NCBI GenBank assembly: GCA_016789905.1 | Contig: JAEUQC010000006.1 | Location: forward strand, 1-64,000 | DNA: 64,000 bases | Reading direction: 5' to 3' | Source: Bryobacterales bacterium | GTDB lineage: Bacteria; Acidobacteriota; Terriglobia; Bryobacterales; Bryobacteraceae | Part shown: positions 18,388 through 25,935 of the stretch, one piece after another | Position numbering within the stretch: position 1 is the first letter of the stretch | Layout: each line of letters begins with the position of its first letter | Translations under genes and position numbers: made by a program | The notes under the pieces: model-generated | Databases searched by the model: none | What the model was told of the DNA's origin: nothing | What the model saw: the letters and a program-made list of their open reading frames with translations, nothing else

Positions 18388-21300
18388 ATGAGCATCACAT
18401 TTGAATCGGAATTGATGGAGAACCAGAAGCACGCCGATGTGATGGCGCCGGAGGAACAGTTTGAAGTGCTGCAATCGAGCGACGGCGATTCGCTGTTCTT
18501 TTCGATTGGGACGGATGGGGTGTTCTATCTGACGCGGGAGGTGATTGGGGACCAGACGGGGTGGAACCGGCTGGACCTTTCGACGGGACTCGGGGCGGCA
18601 TACGGGGGCGGGCCGGTGACGGCGAAAGCGTTCGACGTATCGCAGAACACAGCGACGGGGAACATAGACCTGGCGCTGGCGGTGACAGCGGGCGGGGTGG
18701 ACCACCTGTACCTGTCGCGCGGGCATTCCAACAGCGACTTTGCGTGGGCGGCGGGGGTGACGTGGACAGAGGTGCCGTTTGACGACGCGGCAAATCCGCA
18801 GCCGGCGCTATCGATTGCCGATGTCTATATTGAACAGACGCCACTGGGGGAGTACTTTGTGGCCGATGTGCTAAAAGAGCCGGGTTCGGCACTGCGAACG
18901 GTGTTCCGGTACTACATCACACCGGGGGCGGCGCCACAGTGGAATGCGCATGACCTGGCGGGAAACCTGGAGGCGGGGTCCATTACGAGCTATTTGGGCC
19001 AACGGATGGGAGACCCGGTGGCGGGGATGTATACGTTTGGCACGATAGCGAGCGAGGCGCAGTTGGTGTACGCCGAGTTGTTCAATCCGTTCTCGCCAGG
19101 GAGCGCGGCGGCGGGAGTGAACCTGACGATGCCGGCGGGCGCGACGGCGATTGCGGTGGCGATAGGGGCGACGGGGTATTCCACGTTGTTGGTGGCGGGG
19201 ACAGCGGGGCTATACGTGTTTGCGCCGTCGAACCAGAAAGAGGGAGCGGCGGGAGTGCTGGCGGTGGCGGACCCGCTGTTTGCAGGGGCGCGAGGGATGC
19301 GCGCGTACTCCACTGGAGCGAGGACGGCGGTGTGGGGTGTGAACGCACAGGACCAACTGATTTATAGCTGGTGCGCGGCGGGGCAGGAGGCGGTGAGCGG
19401 GGCGTGGGCGACGCCAGTGGCGCTGCTGGTCGGGGTAGAGGCGGTGGCCACCTATTTGAATCAGCATTCGAACGGAAGTGTGCTGTTTGCGCACACATCG
19501 GGGCAGAACCTGGTGCAACTGACGCAGGACATGGGGACGACGGAATGGCACCAACGTTCCATTCTGCTGCCCGCGACGAGTGTGGACGACATGGTTTCGT
19601 TCCAGAGTTTCACGACGCGGATCCAGGTGGGCGACCCAGGGGTGACGCTGCAGATGACGTCGGATTCGACAGTGCCGCTCTATATCAACGACGTCTACTA
19701 CGTGCTGTCGCCAGCAGCGGCGGTGGCGGTGCAACCGGACGTGACGGGTGTGGTGACGGTGCTGCAGGAGACGCAGGCCCTGGCGGCGGTGAAGCTGACG
19801 GTGACGGTGGCGGGAACGAGCGAGACAGCGAAGATTGATCCGATGTCGAAGGCGATGGGGACGCTGCAGACGTTTACATCGGACCAGGGCGCGACAGCGG
19901 GGAAGCTGGGGGCGCTGCAGGTTACCGATTCCAAGGGGAACACGAAGAACCTGTTGCCGGCGTCGGCGACGCCGGACCAGGTGAACGCGTTGGCAGGAAA
20001 CCTGAACACACTGGTGGGCGTGGCGAACCAGTTGCCGGGGGGCGGAACCGGCGCGACGGCGGCGGCAGCGGTGACCGGGGCGGTGCCAGCCGGAGCGAAG
20101 AAGCTGAGCGCGGGGGACGCGTGGGCATGGCTGAAACACGCTTTTGAAGATGTGGAGAAGTATTTCGTTCAAGTGGTGGACGACGTGTACCACTTCTTCC
20201 TGCAGATAGGGGAAGCGCTGTACCACTTTGTACTGGACACGGTGACGGCAATCGCTCATGCGATTGAATTTGTGTTCAACAAGATCGCGGTGTTTTTTGA
20301 AGACCTGGTGAAGTGGCTGGGTTTTATTTTCAGTTGGAACGACATTCTGCGGACGCACCGCGTGTTGAAATCGATGTACAAGACCTACGCGAAACGGGCG
20401 GTGGGAGAGATTGAAGGCTTTAAGGCGCAGGTAGATTCGTTCTTCAGCGGGGTTGAGGGGAAGCTGGACGAGTGGGCGGGGATGACGGTGCCATCGACGC
20501 AGACAGTGGGCGAAGTGCAGACGGCGAACAATAGCCAGCCGGGGAGCAATAGTCCGCAATCGCACTGGGCGCTGCAGCACACGCAGAACAACGCGGGCAA
20601 TGCGACGGCGACGGTGAAGGGGAGTTCGCCGGCGCCGGGGGTGCTGGCGACGCTGGAGAACCTGGTGAGCGAGGCGGAGCAGACCATACAAGGGGCGTTC
20701 AACCAACTGAAGACGCAGGTGATTGACCAGCGCGATTCGCTGACGGCGACCCAACTGGTGCAGCGGGTAGTGGACATTGTGCTGAAGGTGCTGCTGGAGA
20801 CGGCGAGAGAGATATTCGACGCGTTCCTGGATATTTTGGCGTCGCTGATCGGGGACGCGGTGGATGATCTGGATGCGGAACTGAAGATCCCGATCTTGTC
20901 GAAGATCTACAAGGACATCTCCGGCGACGAGTTATCGATCCTGGACCTGGCGTGCCTGATTGCGGCGATTCCGGCGACGATTATTGCCAAGCTGGTGACG
21001 GAGGAGGTGCCGTTCCCGGATTCGAGCCAGACGGACGCGCTGATTGGGGCGACGGATTTCGCGGCGTTTTCGACGGCGCTGGGCGGGGCGCCGAAAATGA
21101 TGCTGGCGGCGGCGACGCCGGAAGCAGCGGCGCCGGCTTCGTCGAAGAACCTGTACAACATCTTTGCGATTGTCACTGGAGCGGGAGCGCTGCTGGCGTC
21201 GCTGGGCGTTGGAATTGTGGGAAAACTGCGGCGGGAGTTGCCGAAGTTAAATGAGGGGGATGCGCCGACACAGAAAGCGAAGGTGCTGGGGACCATTGCG

Positions 21301-21729
21301 ACGGTGATCTATCTGGTCTATTTGGGGCCGTCGTTCCTGCAAGCGGGGGGAAGTGAAAAGGGGACGCTGGCGGTGGTGTGGAATGACCTTTTGACGGGGA
21401 TCTCGGTGGTGAAGACGATTGCCGATAACGCGGCGTTGAACACGGCATGGTCGAACCAACTGTCGCCGTGGCTGGAGTTCCTGTTGAACATGATCTGGCT
21501 GGCGCCGCCGATTATGTATGTGGGCGCGGGGCATACGCTGCCGAGCGATATTGTGAGCCTGATCGGCAACCTGGCGTTCGACGTGGGCGGGATGTGCACG
21601 CCGTTCACGAATGAAGACATCGTGGGGGCGGAGGCGGCGGCGATAGTGTTTGCCGCGTCGGTGCTGCTTGCGATTGTGTATGGGGGCTGTTCGCTGGGGG
21701 CGGGTATTACGGCGTACGAAGGGCACTAG
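18388..21729 (+). CDS. Giant unknown protein: beta-propeller-like N-terminus, membrane-active C-terminus
   Basis: This 1113-residue protein has no signal peptide. Residues 25-400 read like repeated four-strand blades (F-F-S-I-G-T-D-G-V-F-Y-L and similar about every 50-60 residues), suggesting a propeller. A helical block at about 570-680 is rich in aromatic and hydrophobic residues and amphipathic. A second helical block (about 780-870) follows a low-complexity Gly/Asn/Ser linker. The last 200 residues hold four strongly hydrophobic segments (about 921-947, 965-986, 1028-1050 and 1082-1110). This looks like a protein that can change from soluble to membrane-inserted, as pore formers do, but no known family is certain. 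It is co-transcribed with the 561-aa protein nine bases upstream. Confidence 0.85.
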   Translation: MSITFESELMENQKHADVMAPEEQFEVLQSSDGDSLFFSIGTDGVFYLTREVIGDQTGWNRLDLSTGLGAAYGGGPVTAKAFDVSQNTATGNIDLALAVTAGGVDHLYLSRGHSNSDFAWAAGVTWTEVPFDDAANPQPALSIADVYIEQTPLGEYFVADVLKEPGSALRTVFRYYITPGAAPQWNAHDLAGNLEAGSITSYLGQRMGDPVAGMYTFGTIASEAQLVYAELFNPFSPGSAAAGVNLTMPAGATAIAVAIGATGYSTLLVAGTAGLYVFAPSNQKEGAAGVLAVADPLFAGARGMRAYSTGARTAVWGVNAQDQLIYSWCAAGQEAVSGAWATPVALLVGVEAVATYLNQHSNGSVLFAHTSGQNLVQLTQDMGTTEWHQRSILLPATSVDDMVSFQSFTTRIQVGDPGVTLQMTSDSTVPLYINDVYYVLSPAAAVAVQPDVTGVVTVLQETQALAAVKLTVTVAGTSETAKIDPMSKAMGTLQTFTSDQGATAGKLGALQVTDSKGNTKNLLPASATPDQVNALAGNLNTLVGVANQLPGGGTGATAAAAVTGAVPAGAKKLSAGDAWAWLKHAFEDVEKYFVQVVDDVYHFFLQIGEALYHFVLDTVTAIAHAIEFVFNKIAVFFEDLVKWLGFIFSWNDILRTHRVLKSMYKTYAKRAVGEIEGFKAQVDSFFSGVEGKLDEWAGMTVPSTQTVGEVQTANNSQPGSNSPQSHWALQHTQNNAGNATATVKGSSPAPGVLATLENLVSEAEQTIQGAFNQLKTQVIDQRDSLTATQLVQRVVDIVLKVLLETAREIFDAFLDILASLIGDAVDDLDAELKIPILSKIYKDISGDELSILDLACLIAAIPATIIAKLVTEEVPFPDSSQTDALIGATDFAAFSTALGGAPKMMLAAATPEAAAPASSKNLYNIFAIVTGAGALLASLGVGIVGKLRRELPKLNEGDAPTQKAKVLGTIATVIYLVYLGPSFLQAGGSEKGTLAVVWNDLLTGISVVKTIADNAALNTAWSNQLSPWLEFLLNMIWLAPPIMYVGAGHTLPSDIVSLIGNLAFDVGGMCTPFTNEDIVGAEAAAIVFAASVLLAIVYGGCSLGAGITAYEGH

Positions 21730-21845
21730 CTTCGCCAGCGGCTGGGCTGGATTGCACAAGTTGTAGCCCGCTGTGTTGTGCGGGGTTGCTGACAAGCAGG
21801 GGAAGGGGGGCGGCTTCCCGGAAGCGGCGCCGCCGCGCCCGCTAC

Positions 21846-22934
21846 CTATGTGCCGGGCGGGACAGCCGGGCTACGTGCGGAGTGCTGGCTGATCCCGGCG
21901 GCGGGGTTTTCGTACCAGACGATGCCGAGGCCGGTGGTCTCTTCGGTGGTGATGACGTCGAGGTCTCCATCCTGGTCCAGGTCAATGAGTTCGATGAGAT
22001 CGTGCTTCACACCATCGACGCCGGAGATGGGCCGCCAGGAGCCGTCGAGCTTCATGAGAAAGACGCCGTGGCGGGGGGCGCGTGCTGCTTCGCAAGTGAC
22101 AACGAACTCTCCGCCACCGAAGTAGCGAACAGCCTTGGCGAGGCCGGCGATGGCTGGAAGAGGGACCTCGCTGGTGGCCCAACGATTGCCGGATTTATCG
22201 AGACGGCGATGGATTACCAATGAGCCGGGCTGCGTGGCGGCGACGATGTCGCGGAGGCCGTCGCCATCGATATCGTCGAGCGTGAGGAACATAGTTTTGT
22301 CGCGGGGCGGGCCGACGCGATGCGGCGTCCAGGCAGGCGCTTCCAGCCAGTAGACGCCGGGCGCGGCACCATGGCGGTCCGAGATCAGCACGTCTTTATC
22401 GCCATCGCCGTCCATGTCGGCTTCGATCATGGACATGATCCAACCGGCATCAAGGATGGGCGTCCAGCGCCAGTCCTGGAGGCGCGGCGCGGTGGTGAAA
22501 AAGCCTACCTTCGCGTTGGGACCTTTGCCGCCGGCGAAGAGTTTGCCGCCAACGTGGAGGGTGAACATCCACTGCATGAGTCCGTCAGAGGCGGGGATCT
22601 TAGCGGTGGTCCACTGTCCGTTGCGTTTGCGGTGCGCGTGCAGGGAGCGCGTTTTTCCCTCGCTGGCGCTGATGATGTAGCCGAAGGCGCTGGCGGCGTC
22701 TTCGACGTTTGGGGCGGGGCCAACCTCTTCCCGCCGCCAGGGCTCGCGAACGTTAGGGCCGGGTGTGTAGATGCGAACGATGCCCGCTTCCTCCCACCCG
22801 GTGACGAGGCGCAACGGGCGCCGGCCAGCAACGCGGACGCCATCGGCGCCACGGGAAGTATCGTCGATGGTGTGGCGCGTCCATGGCTGGGCGTGGGTGA
22901 GCGCGGCCAGAAGAAGCAGGGCGGCGGGGCGCAT
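21846..22934 (-). CDS. Exported FG-GAP/VCBS-repeat protein
   Basis: This 362-residue protein has a short signal peptide (R-P-A-A-L-L-L-L-A-A-L-T-H-A) and calcium-binding-like repeats such as D-M-D-G-D-G-D-K-D, D-I-D-G-D-G-L-R-D and D-L-D-Q-D-G-D-L-D. These are typical of integrin-like FG-GAP seven-bladed propellers. Such proteins are secreted or surface-bound and may bind carbohydrate or protein. No catalytic site is visible. It starts five bases after the stop of the GH43-like gene, so the two form one transcript. The partner suggests a role in handling extracellular glycans. Confidence 0.88.
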   Translation of the reverse strand: MRPAALLLLAALTHAQPWTRHTIDDTSRGADGVRVAGRRPLRLVTGWEEAGIVRIYTPGPNVREPWRREEVGPAPNVEDAASAFGYIISASEGKTRSLHAHRKRNGQWTTAKIPASDGLMQWMFTLHVGGKLFAGGKGPNAKVGFFTTAPRLQDWRWTPILDAGWIMSMIEADMDGDGDKDVLISDRHGAAPGVYWLEAPAWTPHRVGPPRDKTMFLTLDDIDGDGLRDIVAATQPGSLVIHRRLDKSGNRWATSEVPLPAIAGLAKAVRYFGGGEFVVTCEAARAPRHGVFLMKLDGSWRPISGVDGVKHDLIELIDLDQDGDLDVITTEETTGLGIVWYENPAAGISQHSARSPAVPPGT

Positions 22935-22938
22935 GACG

Positions 22939-24012
22939 CTAGCGCCCCGTCCGGCGGAGGGGGATGACGGCGTTCCAGGTGCGGGTCATGTCCTTTAGAT
23001 CGCCGGGCCCATCGCAGGTGGCGGCGAACAGGTGTGAGGGGCGGCCGTTTTCCAGAAGAAGCTGGGGGCGTTCCAGGGAGGCCTGCTGCACGGTTTTGCC
23101 ATTGCTCCAACGGAGCTTGCGCGTGTAGGCGAGAGTTGCGCGGGCGAAGTCCCACTGCAAGCCATCACTGCTGGTGACGTGAACGCCGGCGTGTTTTTCG
23201 CCACAGATTTCGCCGGTCATATCCTTCATCAGCGCCTGGACGAGGCCGTCTTCGTACCAGAGAAAGGGGTCCTCGACATGGGCCGGCTGGCCATTGAAGA
23301 GCCAGGGCTTCGGCTGGCGCGTCCACGGGCCCAGGTAGGACGGCCCGCGTGCGACGCCCACCTGGAGGTTGCCGAGGTTCTCCTTTCGCGATTTGTAGGC
23401 GAGCAGAAAAGAGCCATCGGGAAGAGGGCAGAGCGAGGGGTTGGTGGTAGCGATGGAATCCCATTCGCCGGGCCTGGGTTCCAGTAGAGGCTTATCGAGG
23501 CGCTTCCAAGGACCGTGAACACTTTTGCTGGTGGCAAGACCAATGCGTTTGTTGGCCCAAGTGGTCAAGTAGCGTGGTGAGCGCCAAACCTCCTGATGCA
23601 GAGCATCGGGCGTTCTGCCTTCATAGGTGGTTCCCATGTAGAGAAGGACGAAAGTATCGCCGACTTTGCGGATGTGCGGGTTGTGGGTGCTGCGCGCATC
23701 GAAGAAGCCGCCGCCGCGCGGGGGCAGGGGGACTTCGGCGAAGCGGTAGGGGCCTTCCGGGTTGACGGCTTCGGCGCGGACGATTTCCGAGCAAAACAGC
23801 CAATGGGGGTGGAAGATGACGGTCTTCGGAACGCGAGAGGCGAACAGGTGGAAGCGGCCATCGTCACCGCGGATGGGCGCGCCGCACCAGACCCAGTGGT
23901 CCGGCAGTTCAAAGCCGCCGCCGGCGACGGCTGGGCGGAGCCGGGAGAGGAAAGGGGCAGGCGCGGCAGAAGCGGAGAGAGCGGAGAGGAGAAGCGTTCG
24001 GCGACGGATCAC
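22939..24012 (-). CDS. Glycoside hydrolase family 43-like five-bladed propeller protein
   Basis: This 357-residue protein is probably started by the GTG at 24012, which gives a Tat-like leader (I-R-R-R-T-L-L-L-S-A-L-S-A-S-A). The rest reads as a five-bladed propeller of the GH43/GH62/GH117 superfamily. It has W-C-G-A-P-I-R-G-D-D-G near the start, repeated G-P-W and S-x-D-G-L-x-W motifs, and V-E-D-P-F-L-W in the middle. It would cleave or bind extracellular or periplasmic glycans. The exact specificity cannot be read. An in-frame extension up to 24363 has no good start and unusual composition, so I excluded it. It is followed five bases later by the FG-GAP gene. Confidence 0.82.
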   Translation of the reverse strand: MIRRRTLLLSALSASAAPAPFLSRLRPAVAGGGFELPDHWVWCGAPIRGDDGRFHLFASRVPKTVIFHPHWLFCSEIVRAEAVNPEGPYRFAEVPLPPRGGGFFDARSTHNPHIRKVGDTFVLLYMGTTYEGRTPDALHQEVWRSPRYLTTWANKRIGLATSKSVHGPWKRLDKPLLEPRPGEWDSIATTNPSLCPLPDGSFLLAYKSRKENLGNLQVGVARGPSYLGPWTRQPKPWLFNGQPAHVEDPFLWYEDGLVQALMKDMTGEICGEKHAGVHVTSSDGLQWDFARATLAYTRKLRWSNGKTVQQASLERPQLLLENGRPSHLFAATCDGPGDLKDMTRTWNAVIPLRRTGR

Positions 24013-24052
24013 GCGGCCAGTATAGCCTGGAAGGCCGGAAGAATCAGAGGGG

Positions 24053-24426
24053 ATGCGGCACGCGCGCGTGAGGCTGGCGGCAGTGTTGGCGATGCTGGGG
24101 GCGTGCGTGGAGACGGCGCCCAGACCGGCAGGGCGAAAGATGACGATGGCTCCGGGGGTCGCGGCCGCACGATTGGCGCGTCCGCCGAAGATGCGGCCAG
24201 GGATTCCGGCGGAGTTGGCGGCCGGGTGGCGGAAGCCGAATGGGCGGTTGAGCAAATAGGCGATGGTGTATTGGGACCGCCGGATTTCATTACGCGGGCG
24301 ATACCGGGGACGCCGCTGGCCTGATGGCTGACACCGGAGCAGGCGGCGTTTGTAGAGCGGCAAAGCGCGCCGGTGGCGGTGCTGGCGAAGGAGGGCGTGG
24401 TGATTGTGGTGGTGCCGGCGCAGTGA
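24053..24426 (+). pseudogene. Possible decayed coding remnant
   Basis: The 422-base gap between the GH43-like gene and the nitrilase gene holds plus-strand pieces that look protein-like but do not form one frame. An ATG at 24053 opens a leader-like stretch (V-L-A-M-L-G-A-C) that stops at 24259. In another frame, F-I-T-R-A-I-P-G-T-P-L-A is followed by an in-frame TGA (24322-24324) and then W-L-T-P-E-Q-A-A-F-V-E-R-Q-S, continuing to a TGA at 24424-24426. The C-terminal piece has good plus-strand codon use. I do not recognise the parent family. Chance open frames in G+C-rich DNA are the main alternative. Confidence 0.28.
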
Positions 24427-24434
24427 ACGGCTCG

Positions 24435-25328
24435 TTAACGGGCGCGCACCAGTTCGGCGAAGAGTTCCGGGCGGCGGCGGGCGATGGTGTAGTTAACGAG
24501 GGCGCGTTCGCGGGCCAGAAGGGATGGGTCGAGATCCGCGACGATCATTTCTTCGATGACACGCTCCGTTTGCGCGCTGGCGAGGACGGCGCCATCGGGG
24601 CCCCAGATGAGGGCGACGCCGGCGTGATGGGGCTGATTTTCGTGGTCCAGGGGCAGGGTATCGAGCGTGCCGGCGCGGCCGGCCTGATCGGTAAGCACGG
24701 CGAAGCAGGCGTTTTCACGGGCGCGGAGGGCGTAGACGGAGACGAAGGCGTGGGAGTGGCGGCGGGCGGCGGCCTCACTTTCCGGGGTGTCGGTCCAGGG
24801 CAGAAAGCGCGCGGCATGGGGCATGAGAAGCACCTCCGCGCCGCGAAGCGCGAGCACGCGAGCGACTTCAGGGAATTGATTGTCGTAGCAGATGACGGTG
24901 CCGATTTTCGCGAAACCGGTGTCGAAGACAGTGAGTTCATCACCGCCGCTGTAGTGATTCCCTTCGTCACGTGAGAGATGCAGCTTGCGCTGTTTGCCGA
25001 TGAAGCCGGAGGGCGAAAAGAGCACCTGGGTGTTGTATACGGCGTCGCCGTCCCGCTCACTGAGCCCGGCGGAGATAACCAGTCCATGGCGGCTGGCCAT
25101 GCGGGCAAGGGCCCGCGAGCTGGGGCCGTTGGGCACAGGTTCGGCAAGTTGGGCTGTATTGGGTGTGCAATGGCCGTGCACGACGAGTTCGGGGAAGAGC
25201 ACCAGTTGCGCCTGGCATTCCGCGGCGCGAGCGCACCACAAATCCATGGCGGCGAGGACACGGGCCGGTTCGCCGAGGAACCCGTTCATACTGACCGCCG
25301 CGACACGAAAGGCTTGCATGACCAACAT
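24435..25328 (-). CDS. Carbon-nitrogen hydrolase (nitrilase superfamily)
   Basis: This 297-residue enzyme has the nitrilase catalytic triad in order: Glu in F-P-E-L-V-V-H-G (about 46), Lys in R-K-L-H-L (about 112) and Cys in V-I-C-Y-D-N-Q-F-P-E (about 146). Members hydrolyse amides, carbamoyl groups or nitriles in the cytoplasm. The length is normal. The start could be 25328 (M-L-V-M-Q) or the internal ATG at 25319, since neither has a clear ribosome site. It is divergent from the ECF sigma factor with 46 bases between the starts. The substrate cannot be deduced. Confidence 0.9.
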   Translation of the reverse strand: MLVMQAFRVAAVSMNGFLGEPARVLAAMDLWCARAAECQAQLVLFPELVVHGHCTPNTAQLAEPVPNGPSSRALARMASRHGLVISAGLSERDGDAVYNTQVLFSPSGFIGKQRKLHLSRDEGNHYSGGDELTVFDTGFAKIGTVICYDNQFPEVARVLALRGAEVLLMPHAARFLPWTDTPESEAAARRHSHAFVSVYALRARENACFAVLTDQAGRAGTLDTLPLDHENQPHHAGVALIWGPDGAVLASAQTERVIEEMIVADLDPSLLARERALVNYTIARRRPELFAELVRAR

Positions 25329-25374
25329 AGTAGCGAAGGCGACGGGGCGAGAAACGGGCAGTTACACTGGACCT

Positions 25375-25935
25375 ATGCCCACACGGCAGGACTCAAACGG
25401 GATCACGGAGTTACTGCGGCACTGGCAGGCAGGAGACCGGGAGGCACTGTCGGCAGTGATTGAGAACGTGTATCCGGAACTGCGAAAGATAGCGGCGGGA
25501 CGGTTGTGGGCGCAATCGCCGAACGCGACAATATCGCCAACCGAACTGTTGCACGAGGCGTGGATCCGGCTGGCGCAGGCGGAGGGACTGTCGTTTGAGC
25601 AGCGGGCGCCGTTTTTTACGGCCACGGCGATCATCATGCGGAATGTGCTGGTGGACCGGGCGAGGGCGAAGCACGCGGCGAAACGCGACCCTTCGCAATC
25701 GCTGCCGGTGCAGATGCCAGTCACGCCGGAGTTCGACCTGCCCAGCATGGACCGCGCGCTGAACGAGTTGGAGAAGCTATCGCCGCGGCAGGCGCGGCAA
25801 GTGGATCTGCGATTTTTCGGGGGATTTTCGGCGGAGGAGACGGCGACAATTCTTTCTGTATCACCCGCGACGCTGAAACGGGACTGGCTGGCGGCGCGGA
25901 TGTTCATCAAACAGTTTATTGAGTCCGGGCAATGA
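25375..25935 (+). CDS. ECF-like RNA polymerase sigma factor (TIGR02999 type)
   Basis: This 186-residue sigma-70 family protein has region 2 around P-T-E-L-L-H-E-A-W-I-R-L and F-F-x-x-A-x-x-I-M-R-N-V-L-V-D-R-A-R, and region 4 around L-S-x-x-Q-A-R-x-V-D-L-R-F-F-G-G-F-S-x-E-E-T-A. These are the marks of the acidobacterial/planctomycete ECF group that is paired with Ser/Thr kinases. The ATG at 25375 gives the usual family length. An in-frame extension to 24985 overlaps the divergent nitrilase gene and is rejected. Its stop overlaps the ATG of the kinase by four bases. It probably directs transcription in response to a signal sensed or relayed by that kinase. Confidence 0.92.
   Translation: MPTRQDSNGITELLRHWQAGDREALSAVIENVYPELRKIAAGRLWAQSPNATISPTELLHEAWIRLAQAEGLSFEQRAPFFTATAIIMRNVLVDRARAKHAAKRDPSQSLPVQMPVTPEFDLPSMDRALNELEKLSPRQARQVDLRFFGGFSAEETATILSVSPATLKRDWLAARMFIKQFIESGQ

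Noticed and set aside
19210..20754. Long minus-strand open frame inside the 1113-aa gene
   Set aside because: Arg/His-rich sequence typical of antisense frames. The plus-strand gene has a ribosome site, operon spacing and coherent hydrophobic segments.
24985..25374. N-terminal extension of the sigma factor
   Set aside because: It overlaps the divergent nitrilase gene and would make the protein far longer than its family.
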